A stretch of DNA of 64,000 nt from Otis tarda (taxonomy: Eukaryota > Chordata > Aves > Otidiformes > Otididae): contig CM048557.1 of assembly GCA_026413225.1 (NCBI GenBank), positions 64,842,987-64,906,986 of the forward strand. The letters run 5' to 3'. The translations under genes were made by a program, and so were the position numbers. The stretch's first letter is position 1. Each line of letters opens with the position of its first letter. Under the pieces are notes generated by a model. That model was given only the letters and a program-made list of their open reading frames with translations. It was not told the DNA's origin and made no database searches. Shown here in pieces: positions 23,430-36,396 of the stretch.

Positions 23430-24350
23430 CCATAAAGCAGAGAAGCACTGAGGCTGAAAGGCACATCTGGAGACCATTCAAGTCCAGCCCCCCTGCTGAA
23501 AGTTGCTCAGGGCCACGTCCAGCCAAGTTTTGAATACCTCCAAGGAGGAAGCCTTCACAAACTCTCTGGACAACCTGTTCCCAGTGTTTGACCTCCCTTG
23601 CAGTAAATACATTTTAATGGAATCCCCTGTATTTCAATTTGTGCCCCTTGCCCCTTGTCCTCTCACTGGGCACCACTGGAAAGAGTCTGGCTCTGTCCCT
23701 TTTACTCCTCGTCCTCCATCAGGTATTTACACATATTGACAAGATCCTTCTGAGCCTTCCCATCTCCAGAGTAAAGAGTTCCAGCTCCCTTGATCTCCCC
23801 TCACACAACAGACACCCAAGTCCTTACTCACGCCAATGCGTCCATGCACTGGGGAGGCTAGAACTGGACCCAGCGCTCCAGATGTGTGTCTTACCAGTGC
23901 TCAGCAGAGGGTAAAAATCACCTCCCTCAGCCTCCTGGTAATGCTCTGCCTAATGCAGCCCAGGAGATTGTTGGCCTTCTTTCCCACAAGGACACATTGC
24001 TGGCTCATGGTCAGCTTGGTGTGCTCCAAGGCCTTCTGTGCAAAGCTGCTTCCAGCTGGTCGGTCCCCAGCCTGTGCTGGTGCATGAGGTTATTCCTCCC
24101 CAGCTGCAGGACTTCGCATTTCTCTTTGTTGAACTTCATGAAATTGCTGTCAGAACATTTCTCCAGCCTGCTGAGGTCCCTTTGAAGACCAGCACAACCA
24201 TCGGTGCACAAGCTGCTCCTCTGAACTTTATATTGCCTGCAAACTTGCTGAGGGTGCGCTCTCTCCCATCAGCCAGGCAGTAATGAAGAAGCTAAGCATT
24301 ACTGGTCCCAGTATTGACCTCTGGGGTATCCCACTAGGTCCTGTTTTGCT
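23430..24350 (-). mobile_element. CR1 LINE fragment with reverse transcriptase remnant
   Basis: The + strand shows the reverse complement of a CR1 3' region: aaggcacatctggagacca, ttcaagtccagcccccctgc, the stretch around ctctggacaacctgttccca, and ctcactgggcaccactgg. On the - strand, 24011-24211 encodes LQRDLSRLEK...MKFNKEKCEVLQLGRNN, the familiar C-terminal piece of the CR1 reverse transcriptase. It then loses frame. About 920 bp remain, 5'-truncated as is usual for CR1, and the 3' terminal octamer repeat is decayed. The element has the same orientation as MNAT1. It is inactive. Confidence 0.88.
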
Positions 24351-26686
24351 TTGAAATCCACAATCCATAACAGGTGGGTTAACATAACTATATTGTTTTT
24401 ACTAGTTCTCATTTCTAAATTAAGACAGTTAAATTACAGCAATATTTTAATATGTGCAAGAATCAAGTCTGTTTCTGAACAGTACCTGCTGGCTTAACTC
24501 ATTCTTAAAAGTGAATTTCCTTTAAGAAAAGTTCAAAAATAATTTATGACCTCAGAGGGAAAGACAGACTTTTCTTTTTGAACTGCTTTAGTATGTAACT
24601 AATGCAAATGACAGAATTTATTAAAAAGAAATCATTTCCGTGGACAAAACTGCACCTTCACTTGAAGGGATGAGAGCAACAAGAAAGCTGTATTCCAGAA
24701 CTGGGATTATAGCCAGCTTATGATGGAAAAACATTGAATGCTTATGGCATAATTATAATGCTACAGCATTAGCTGCCAGAATTACAAAAAATATTCTTAA
24801 AATTATGCCCTAAATAGAATGTTGTTTAGCTAAACTGAAAGCACATTCCAAGAAATGTGAAAACACAAACTTAACATGATTCCAAATTTAAATTATACAT
24901 ACTAAGGGCTTGTTTTAATAAAAGTACATTTAGTGGCTGAATAAAGTTTCTCAAAAAATTATTTTAAAGATAATGAATGCCTGATGTCCAAAAGAGCGTC
25001 ACATGAAATTTCATCATTGACTCATGTTAACTAACCTCAAATTTAACCAAACACAACTGTGATCAATATTGTGTCAATCTGAAAATATCTGGGTTTTAGG
25101 CAACAAAACCAGATGCAAGGATGAGTAAAAAAATTGGACTCCACAAAGTGAATGGAGTTCCTTGCCACTGAAAGGTCTGGAACAGTTCTACTGACAGGGT
25201 GAAGCCAAAAGAATGAAAAGTTTTGATAGTATTGCCACATTTAGCAAGATGAGGGCCAAAAGCAGGAGAAATAAAAGGGAGCTAGTTTGTTACTGTTGAT
25301 TTAATTTTTTTTTTCTTTTAAAGATGGCACCCTCCACTTTCAGGGCAGTTTGGGGCACGGACTGTTCCTCCACACACCTCTAAATCACTGTCCAGTGTCT
25401 AGTCTGATGGACTTGCATTATATGTTCCTAGGCAATTCTGTAAAGCAAACAACAGCAATAAATAACAAAAAAACCACAACTGCATAAAATATAAATGCCA
25501 TCAGATTTACCAACAAACTCTTGAAAAAGGCTATACGTACAGTAGAGTTGTGCTACCAAAGAAAAGGACATTGGAAACAGACTCTACCTTCACTGCAGGA
25601 AAAAAAAAAAAACTGAAGACAGGGTTGTGATTTGTTTTGTTCTTTCCCCCCCCCCTAAAATTGCTCATCACCTTGCAGCCTTGATTAACAGCAACCATGC
25701 TCAGCCATCAAGGCTTAAAGGGCTCATCCAGAAAGAAACCCACCCCGCTGACAGCAATCTAACATTTGCCAGCCAGGCAAGTCTTCCCAGCCTGTAAAAA
25801 CTTCAATTTCTGCACATTTTATCTTTGTTTTGCAGCAACATGCGGCCACTTGCAGTACTTACTGGAGAGAGGGAATGCAGTCTGGTTCCCCAGCCTCACT
25901 ACAGATGAACTTTGGTATGTCAGAGAGACACAGACCCCTTTAAGCGTGGTACAGATACCCTGTTGGGCATGCTGATCGTATAAATGTGTGCACACACAAC
26001 CATGCATGTGCAGGTACTGCCCACCACTGTGCCGTCATGCATCCCAATCTCACAAGTAGGTGATACAGAATAAAAAGTTGCCTACCGTAATCTCTTTTTA
26101 TTGTCTTCAGCATTTTTTGGCAATGGTACTTATCAGTTGCAGTGGGAAAACCCATGAAATAAAAACAAGAACTGAGCTGAGGGAGAAAAAGGTGTCAAGA
26201 GTGGAGAAAATTGAGTTTTATTCCTCAAAACAATAACCCCTACCACGACAGCCTTGCTGGCTTCTTCTCCACTGGCATGAAATTTCTGTAAAAGGATCAT
26301 GTGGTGCTGGAACGCAAAACTGCAGAACTTCGTATATGAGACAGGCTGCAGTCCTGGCCAGGGATTAACAAACAAAGCAAAAAGCCCAGTCCTCTCTCCT
26401 TTGCCTTCCAAACACGAAAAACTTAGAATGTGACAGAAACCTGTTAACTTTGACAGGGTTTAAGTTATACCAATATGAAGTCAAAGAAGCAGAACAGCTA
26501 GAACTGGCAGAAAAATAAAAAGTCTACGACTTCATTGCCTCACAGTCTCCTGCAAGTTTCTGTCTTCCCAAAACCAGGCAGAAAATCCTAGAGGACCAGG
26601 GAAGGGTAATGGATTTATGAGGTTTGAGAATCCCAAAACAAAGATGCAATTCAGCTAGCTGATTTTGATATTCTACCCCTGAAAAC

Positions 26687-26712
26687 TTAAATAAATAAAT
26701 AAATAAATAAAT
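26687..26712. repeat. (TAAA)n microsatellite
   Basis: About six copies of the tetranucleotide, reading taaataaataaa. It may mark the decayed tail of a retroposon, but no body was recognised. Confidence 0.85.
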
Positions 26713-29700
26713 GGATAAAGCGCAGAAAGCACCTACTAGATAAACAGTCAGCATTGTCATTCAGGCATGTTTCGCTCCCCACCTCTGGAAAGTTGTCTGG
26801 CACTTGACATAATTGCGAGGAAGAATTTTCTCCCCTGGCAAAGGCAATTAACATCACTGTATTTGCATCACCTGTCAGAGCCGAATCTGCTATCTTCTTC
26901 ACATCTGACACAAGCTTCTACACCTACTTGACAGATCAAACGGGTTTTAAAGAAATTACTGTGCTTTAAAGGGAAGTTTCATGGCTACATGAAGTCAAAA
27001 AGCTGCAAGACAAGAGGTGTGTGATTATTCTATTAGTACATGATACACTCCCCTAGAATACTGAAATACAGCGTATCTTTGTACTGAAGTTTAACCTCTT
27101 TCATGCAATTTGCTGTTTCATTACAAAGCTCCTTTAGTCTTCAATCTTCATAAACACCTGTAGAAAATTAAAGAAGGTAATTTTCCTGCTTTGTGCTCCT
27201 GAATTGCTTAATTTCTCTTAATAAGATATAAAAACTCCTTGCTGTAACAAGAAATTCAAGAAACAGTGTGGGCTACTGCTTTAACATACAGCCATAGACA
27301 GCTGTACACATATGTTTGAACACAAACATGCACTGAACGTTATAACCAAGCTTTTTTTCTTTTTTTTTTTAAGACTACATAAAATATTAGTGCTTTATGC
27401 AGCACCGTACAACGTGATGTCATTAGATTACATGTCATGCCACTCTTCAGCATCATTAAACCAAGTGCCAGATCTCATCACATTTTATGGTCGCTATAAC
27501 TCAAGTCCAAACTCATTTCCTTTTAGCCCCAATTTAAGGTTTGTGTTTGTTGTAGATCAATGTATAAACCTCCTAATTAAAGGCAGCAGAGCAGAGAAAG
27601 ATAACGTATACAATTGCTTAATGCAGTTCTTCAGTCAAAACATAAATGAACACATAGCAGCATGGTGGGTAATGCGGGTGTTGAAAAAACTTCTCTGTCA
27701 AAATGCATTTCCCCGTAATCATCTGTTAATCGTCAAAAGCAACTGGACCAGTACTCCAGCTCTCTCAGATGGCAGCCAGGAACTGGGAGCACTCACTGGA
27801 TGCATAATTGGGAAACAACATCAGGGTCCCCATGGATCTATACTTCTCAGTTTTTAAGTCCCTGAGCAGCATGGAAAAGGGTATCAGAGAAGAAAAACAG
27901 TCACTTTTATTTGGGCATGGATCTATTCCGAAGTAAAAAGCTACATTCTACTCACCAAAGGCACTGTGATGTTCTGGTGAGCAAGCAGGTCTGGCCAAAT
28001 AAAGTCACTAACAAAATAAAGTTAAATTTCTAGTGAGTTGCTAATAATTTCTAGCAAGTTGGTCGAGCGCAGTGCATCCATCACATCTGACAGGTTGCTG
28101 ACGTGATTTAAAGGAAGAGAGCAAAGGACCATATTGATTTCTCCCATCAGTAGGACAAGCACTCTAGTAAGTTGACTTTAAAGTAGCTACATACAAGTAT
28201 TGCATTATCTGCCAGACAAGTGCTAAGGAGGTTTTCAAAGACTTTAATATTTTGGCACATAAATCGACTACGGGCTAATGAGGCGCCCTTCATGACTGAG
28301 AACTTCTTGCACCACAAAGGTTGTATCAGCTGGAACCATGGAAGAGCAAATAGCACAGCGGAAGCAGAGCCGGCTCTTCCCAGCCCACCCTGTGCTATTC
28401 CGACACACGCTGGAGCACACACAGGTACAAGCTGCGCTAGAAGACGTCTCAAACGTAGCCCCCCCACAGACTTTACCACGAGTGTGCGGCTTTACACAGT
28501 TTCCCTGTAACTCTTCACGGAGGTTAAAGCTGTATCAATGCAAATTCTTCACTTTTTGTACAAAAAGTAGATTTCATTTTTTCAAGGAAAAAATATTTGG
28601 TAAGATTTCAACAGGAGTGCTATGAGTCTTCTTCCTGAGTTGGTTACCTTTTTGCGTTAGAGTTATTATCCTTTAATCCCACTAGAGTGCAAAAGTTCCC
28701 ACTATATGCTCTGCCCACTTAATGCACTGCTGCTGAACATATTCTGCACTGACCTATGGATTTGTGTAACCAGCACTGGTCTCAAATTTCTTCACCCCAA
28801 GAACTAACATATCCCTCAGTGACTCACCCCAATGAAAAGGAAAGATCAAGCTCACCTTTAGGTTTATAACAAAAACAGTCTAATTTTTTTTTCTTAAAGT
28901 ATCACACTGAAATTAGTTTCATAAGCGCTACACCAAAAAAAAATATTTTAACATATATTATAAAATTTTAATTTACCCTGATAGATCTAAAGAAATAAGC
29001 GTAAACGGGAATTCATTGTCCGATGAGGTATTTTCCCTGCAGGGATCTCATTTTATCCCAGTGATACTCAACAACTTTCATCTATGATTTAAAAGAAAAT
29101 ATAGAAGTCACTCCTTATAAAACACACAGCTGTCAAAAACCTGAGGGAGCTGGGAAAATAGATAAATTATTCAGGCTAACCTGTAGTACTTACTCATACA
29201 GACTTCTTCCAGCTAGAGGCAGCTTAATAGCAAAGGTCATGCAGCTAAGAGCAAAGAACATGGGTTCACACAAGACATAGCACTACATAAATTAATTTAT
29301 ACTCGAAACAACAGAGATCATGGAGGCCAGCTTACAAAACACGAGCTCTGGTTACTTCTGGAGGTGGATACAGACAAAGTAATATCAAGCAGGGGAACGG
29401 GGAGGGGAAGAAAGAGAGAAAAAAAAAAAAAAGAGGGATTTGCATATGGACTGAAACCAAACTCAAAAGGTATTTTGGTGCTTAACTGCCTTTGAGGACT
29501 TTAGTCCACCTGATTTAACAAAGGCTCCAGAGGAATCTGCGACAGGATCGGATCTGATCCATCGCTCTGCACGGTTGGTCTCTTCCTCTGCAGCTCAGCA
29601 CCTTTCCAAACCCACTACTGCCCCATCCACCGAGACATCTTTTCACACTAACGCCACATTGCCAACACCTTTCCTTCTCTAGTCCGATTACCCTAAGCTA

Positions 29701-32700
29701 GTATGTGTTTTTCACCAATTCAGAGCCGACAGTTCATTCAAACTAGCAAGACAGACTCTCCATTCAATCAGTTGCTCCAGAAAACGTTTCCTTTGTCTGT
29801 TCAGTATTCAATCTGGTTTTCTGCAGTAACTTCTTGAGCATTAGCTTCTCTCTTTGGGGCAAACAGCTATCTTCAGCTGTAGGTGCCGAAACAATCAGTG
29901 CATTGACATGTCTACAGAAACACCCAACAGTACCACAGTAAAACAACAAGGAGTTATTACATTGTAAATGTAAGATTATATATGCATATACACATAGGCA
30001 CGCACACAAACATGTATCAGTAAAAAAAAAAAAACCTCAAGGGACTCAAGGAGCACACATGTTTATTTAGATGTCTTTTTCCTAGAGATTTTGCTAAATT
30101 TATCATATCTTCTGAACCTTTTGTGTTTAGTTTGATTATTTTTTTTAACATCAGAAGTATTTTAAAGCCTCTCCTTTATTTGTATTGCTTGCTTTTCATA
30201 TTGTTTTTGCTTTTTTAAGGAAACTGGCAGCTGAAATGCTGTTCTAAAAACAAGACACAAACATTTAGCAGTGTTGCCATTTCAAACACCAGACTCAGCT
30301 GAAACTCCTGTGTGGCAAGATGATGCTGTTTCAGCTATTGGAGCCCTCAGAAGGGACAAAAAATGCTGAATAAAACTAAAATATAAGTTGAGTCAACAAA
30401 AACTCTGGGATTTGTTGCAAATAACCATCCTGCAAAGCAGCCCAAAATAGAGGATGCACTATTTTTTGAGAACACCAGTAGCTGTATTATCACCTCCACC
30501 CAGCTGTTCCAGCTTACGTGGTCCTCTCCAAGTAGCAAGTACTTTCCAGTGCCTAACATTCATGTTTCACAACAGATAATCCCATTTTGCAGATAATGAA
30601 CAAAAGCACCAGGGGGTGGGTGGGAGAAAACAAACAAACAAGCAAAAAAAACTCGAAGGACAGGCCCATAAGGACCTTAGATGTACAATTATAACAGATT
30701 TCAGAAATTTGACCTTACCAGCCTTCCCAAGTTCACCCAAAGACAGGAATGCAGTGGGGAAACCAGCTCCCTTCTCTGGAGGTCTCGACTAGAGCCCTGC
30801 TGTGTCCGTCACCCCTCGGCAGGGCTTCTGGGCAGAGGCTGACACTCACATCAAACGCCTCTACTCCTCCGCTACTCCCAGGGAAACAAGAGATGCACAC
30901 GTGCATAGGGAAGGTATGAACCAGACCCATAAGCGAGAACTGAAATCTCACGTATTTGCCATCCCCATTCACAAAGTGTTTTTCTAAGAGGATAAAAATA
31001 ACGTTAAAAAAAAGACATTGATTTTCTTTTCTGATCTTAAATTCTCAGGGCAGACAGCCCATAAAACCTGCTACCGTAGTACATGTGGGCAGTTGATCTT
31101 AGCAGATAACTCCAGATGGTTTTTCAGCATTTCTGTTTCGAAATACAGGAAAGTCAGCTAGCAGAAAACCACTCCCAGTAAAGCCAAACACCTACTAACT
31201 GGGCCAAGCTACCACCCTGACTAACAGCCTGCAGCACTAGCACATCGCTTCACCACCGTGGCTCTCCGTCATGCAGGCAGCTATTCCTCCGCTCCATCTG
31301 CAAACATCCCTGACCCATGTCAAGCACACTCCCCATCTGTATGAAAGTGCCTGCGAGCACACGCAGTTCATCCACTGTGCTGCAAAAGAAAAGAGCATCC
31401 ACACATCCTGCCCAAGGGTAAGAACATTAAAGGCACTTCTGCAGGCCTAATTCTGTTCTCACTGCAAATCCCCTCTGCCAGGGATGGGAGCAGAATCGGG
31501 CCCATATTCAGCTTTTATTTATTTTTAAACCTGCCACCCTCAGCACCCAAGGAAGTTCAGTGGGAAATTTTCAGAATAACGTTTTGACATTAGAGCCAAA
31601 AACAAGTCAGGGAACACGTGAACCTCCGACGGCTCTTAGGAGAAGGCAGGGAAGGAGTCTGGCAGCGTTAACTGCGAGAACTCATGAAAATGGTGAGGAA
31701 AGCAGCTGCACTGAATTACCATTGCTGTCATCTCCAGGGTCAGTACCAGCTGTTACGACCCCATTGATTGCTCAGATGCTTGTAGAATTGGACAACACCA
31801 GTTTCATATGTTCTTCTGCTGGTCCATGTTTTTCCAAGCACATTTAAGGGCTGGATAAATTGAATAAATACAGTAGAGCTAAAAGTCCATAGATCACGTC
31901 TGGCTGAGCAAGAACAAGAGAAGCAGTTTGACAAAAAATAGTAACTCCAGTGACTGCTCTTAGGCAAAAGCCAAAAGATCAAGAAGGATCCTATGGCCCA
32001 GACTCTTCAAGGCAGAGTGCTACTCAAACACAGCAGCTTCTTGAAAGCAAACTGCCCTATTGTACTCACACCTTCCCAACACCACTTGCTTCTCTTCTGG
32101 TGAGGAAAAAAAGCAGGATGCACCTACAACACGGAAGAAGAAGATGATGAGGGGAAGGAAAAAAAAAAAAAAAAGCAAGATTTTCTTTCCATAGTACAAA
32201 TTGTTTGCAGACTCAGTATCAGTGGGACTTTTCATTCCAAAATTAACTGTGCACTGAAGAGAGTCTGGAACAGCAAAGCCTTTATGCTTCCAAGTTTTGA
32301 GATGGCCTCAGAGTGCAGACCTCCTCTTCTCTCTCATTTCTGGAATACTTTTTGACAATTAACAGAATCAATGACCACAGAGCAAGAAGTCTGCCCAATC
32401 CATCAGGGCCTAAATGTGAAAAGAGGAGGAGGAGAGAGGGAACCTTCTAACGACTGGAAGGGGAGAAGAGGTGTAGATTTTTTTTTGCTTTATTCATGAT
32501 CATTTCCTCATGAATTCTGGAAGAGAATCAGGAAATAAAGATAGCAGCCAGAACTCACCTTCTGCATCTTTTTTAAGGGAGAACTAGACAAATGCAGTGG
32601 TAGTAAATAAAGGAACCACATGAGTAACCTGCTCCATGCAAGGCAGATGCTACTCCAGTACACAGAGTTGGCACAAAACCATGGTATAGAGGTTGTCTGG

Positions 32701-33058
32701 GAAATTCTCAATAAATACTAAAAACACGAGTATGCCACTATAAGCATTTTTCCCAAAGTTGGAGGAAAAACTAAAACATGGGTTGATGCTCCTGAAAACA
32801 GAGGAGTGAGTAAGATTCTGAAATGCAGAGGAAAGAACAGAGATGGAGAAACTACCTGTTATCTTGAATATGAATGTCAACAGACTCTAGAGAAGAGCAT
32901 CTGCATTGGAGCCAGGACCACAGCACCTTCACTATTTTTCCAGAAAGGCTCACCCAGCTTTTTGAGATGAGAGAGCAGAGGTGCCTGCAGTCTTGAATAG
33001 TGGACTAACGCCAGCAATAACCAAGACATGGGAACTCCTCTTTCTCTAGGGTTCTGTG

Positions 33059-33095
33059 GTTATATATCTATATATAAAATATATATATATATATT
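33059..33095. repeat. (TA)n-rich microsatellite
   Basis: Alternating TA with single interruptions (tatatatctatatataaaat, then an uninterrupted atatat run). It is likely to be length-variable. Confidence 0.85.
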
Positions 33096-35730
33096 CCTCT
33101 GCAGAGGAATAGTGGAGACCAGTGCACAACCACCACCTGATATTAGCAGGGCATTAAGAGCACAGAGTATATGCTCACCTTAAGCAGCATCTTAGAAGAA
33201 ACACCACCTATACATTAGGATAGCAGATGACTGGATTGCTACACAAAAAAACCTATCCCTGCAACAAATCTGGATTGATGGGTTATTTAAAGCAGTGACT
33301 AAAATAGACCTGGGTGGGGGGAGGTGGTAGAAATATTTAAAATATAGAAAAATACAACCACTTCAGTACAAAAGTAATGAAGCATGTAGCAAGTGTATTA
33401 CATCAACTTAAATAATAAATCTAACCTGCTAATATTTTCAACATTATACTTTGTTCTTGCACACTTTTGAATTACTCTAACACTATTTTTAAACAAATCC
33501 TTTCACTGAAGAACACATCGATATATCAAAACTATTTTTTAAACTAATGACTTTCCTCTTTCACAAAGTGATTATTTTAAGTACTGAAAAGGTCTCCACA
33601 GCACCCCCCACTTCCAAACGACAAATATCAGCAATAGCTGGATTTAAAACAAACAAACTGAAAACCCCAAATCAGCAGCATTTAACTCAAGGAAAAACAT
33701 TAAATGTTTTGAAGCAGAAGAATTGAAAAAATTATTTTTACTGAAAGAAAAAAGTCTGCATGAACACCTGCTGTTCTATCAATCTAAGTAGGAAACCATT
33801 TCACTGCTGCATCATAAGTAGAAGAAAAGTGCTTATTAAAACATTAATCACAGTCCATTATATTCTGAGTCCATGCCAGAAGTTCCCATTACATCACTGA
33901 AAATATCTATTAACCAAAACCTGATTCTGACAAGTTACAGAAGTGTAGTGTTTAGGATTTAGTAATGTAAAAGTCAGTTTTAGAAGAACAGTTACACAAT
34001 TGATTTTGCAGTGGCAACCAAGTATAATTAATTGTTTTTGTGACATTTATTACTGCAATGGGGTTGATTTAACTGGTGTTTCTACTGTAAAATTATTCAA
34101 AAATTATTTCAAACTTCATCTACTTTTATTAAACACATTTATTGTGAAGGTATTTAATACCCGGGGCTGGCTAAACAATTTTAAAGTGTGCTGGATATAC
34201 TAGTACATGTAAAACTGCATTGTCTTGTGTAAATATGGGCCTTGTTTAGAGCTACGTCTCACAGGAAATTATGCCAAATGAAAACCATCTCCCCTTCTCC
34301 TCTCCCACTGAAAAGGATTTATGCTTTTACATTTAATACCAGCTAGGTAAAGAAACAAAAACATGGTGGTGTTACCTTCAGGCCTGCGCAATAGCTCATC
34401 TGTGAGGCTCCTATTTTGTTATTAGAAATGTGGCCTAACCAAAATGCCTCAAACTGGGAGAGAGAGAAGTGAGCAGCTCAATTCTTTCTATCTGCCTGGC
34501 GCTACGTGACTTGTTTACCTGGAATACTAATTATTTCAACTAATTACTAGCAAGGCTTTAAAACCTGAGCCATGAAAATCGGTTCCTAAATGTGTGTATA
34601 TAATCTGCAGCCAACCAACTTAATTGCAGGTACTTTCCTCAATCCTCTGTAAGCAGCCCCACTGAAGGGAGAAGAAAAATAATAACAACGATGTTACAGA
34701 GCATGATAGGAAACACATGTTCCTAACCCCCCCAAAATGGCCTATTTTTAAAAAAAATGATCACCTCTGTAGCTGTACGTTTATTGCCACCGATCTCCAC
34801 AGGACCACTGCCCGTTCAGGGGCCAGTTCTCCCTTTCTCAGCAAAAGCGGCTGCTGCCACGTGCCCTGCGTGTGTAAACGGACAGGTTTGCTGCCCTTGC
34901 TGTGGGGTGCACTGGCTGAGGCAAAGCACTGCGCACACGGCACCGCGGGCCAGCTTCGGCATCACCAGTCACCCCGCTGTGAGTGCCAAGCAACCAGCTA
35001 ACATCTCAACCATTTGAAACGGAGGCTGATTTGAAATGAAAGCAGCGGCTGCTTATAAGTTACTAGTTCTTAGAGAATTCATTGATTGTACCCCCATCCT
35101 GCAAATACTGGCATTTAAGAGACTCTGAATTCAAAGCACCTCACGTCGTTCATGTTCATGACAAACAAAAGGGGTCTGGAACACACAAAAGCTAAGAACA
35201 GCTTTTGGGGGTTTTGTTTGTTTGCAAAAAACCTCGGGTTCCTCTTTTGGCCCCTTGACCCAACATACATGAGTCTCTAACTACAAAAGACACCCGACTA
35301 ATAACCTTTAACCTGTCCTTGGATAGCTTCCAATTTCAAACATCCAAAGAGATTCAGTTTTCCTCTCCTTTGTTTTTAAGTAGTGCCATGACACCAGAAC
35401 TAACGCAGTCCTACGGCTTGGTCTCGCGCTTACAAGCTCCAACAGAAGCTTTTCCAAGGCAGTTAGGACATCTACGAGGTGTCTCGCTCCATTCAGCTTC
35501 TCTGGTGGCTAACAACTTGTAAGCTTACCAGGCAGCCTTTTTGTCAGTCAAGGCATTTTAGAGTCTCCTGCCATATCCAACCACTGCTTTTCACGCAGCA
35601 GCTAGGGTCTTAGTCACCCCTAAAATCTCTGCTGCTCAACAAAGTGTGACTGCAGTAAGTGAAAAGATGGACAAACTGATGGAATGGAAGGAGCTATATA
35701 CTCCAATTCTTATAAGTGTGTAAGACTTGG

Positions 35731-35745
35731 ATTTTTTTTTTTTTA
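35731..35745. repeat. T run (poly(A) on the - strand)
   Basis: About 14 T in a row, just beyond the low end of the protein-like frames. In their sense it is a poly(A) tract about 55 bases after the last stop. No AATAAA precedes it at the usual distance. Confidence 0.8.
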
Positions 35746-35800
35746 AAGGAAACCAGGAAAAATAAAGAAGACAACATATGTCATTAGATAGCATTACCTC

Positions 35801-36396
35801 TAAGGGAAGTTCTCCAGTTCCACTTTTCCAAAAAGTTCCTCCAGTGTGATCTTATCTGGGGGCATCAGGGTCATTATCGAAATAAGAAAAGAGAGACTAC
35901 CAAGAGCCTTAAAAATCTTGCCATCCATCATATCAGATGTGAGGTCAGTTACATACATAGGATCAAATTTATGAATGGAATTACTGACATTGGCAAATGG
36001 CACGCTCCTCCAGGAAGAGATCACTCCTACCATTTATCACTCTTCAGAGAAGCTTTAAACACTGTTCAACAGACTCTTCAGAAAACAGCGATAATGTTTG
36101 CCTAGACTGCCCCAGAGCAGCTCCTTGCCATGATACCTCTCTGCTGTTCCTTATGGTCAAGTACAAAGCCTGAGTGATGCTCAGATGTTGATCAAGAGGA
36201 GCTCTTCCTCTCAGCAGGCTTCTCAATGAGCTCCTGTATTCTTCATGACCATCATCAGACAGACTTTGCTCCTCATCACTAACATGTTCCTGTCTCTGTA
36301 GTCTAACACTGGGCTTAAAGAAAGCACTTGGGGGCTCTGCTGCGGGGAGAACTACAAAAGCTGAGGACATTGAAGCCCTTCTGTTCCTGAAGTGAG
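35801..36396 (-). other. Protein-like open frames of unknown origin (unassigned exon, relic or chance)
   Basis: On the - strand a frame enters after a possible acceptor (cacttcag, then GAACAGAAGG near 36396). It reads RNRRASMSSAF, a Ser/Asp/Glu-rich stretch (HVSDEEQSLSDDGHEEY), then SLRSLLRGRAPLDQH, ITQALYLTIRN and SLFSEESVEQCLKLL before a stop at 36044-36046. In another frame directly downstream, NVSNSIHKFDPMYVTDLTSD, KITLEELFGKVELE and a stop follow at 35800. The composition resembles a disordered region plus helical domain, broken by one stop and frameshift. I do not recognise the family. A T run at 35731-35745 on the + strand would be a poly(A) run on this strand, which a processed copy would have. 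Chance remains possible for frames of 143 and 77 codons. Confidence 0.3.

Noticed and set aside
27312..27857. 181-codon + strand frame
   Set aside because: It starts just before a T run giving a Phe stretch and has no recognisable motif. A few frames of this size are expected by chance in 64 kb of AT-rich DNA.
29465..29505. Possible fragment of another old repeat (ttttggtgcttaactgcctttgagg)
   Set aside because: It resembles the ggtgcctaa...cctttgagga consensus of an old sauropsid repeat, but only about 30 bases agree, too few to claim.
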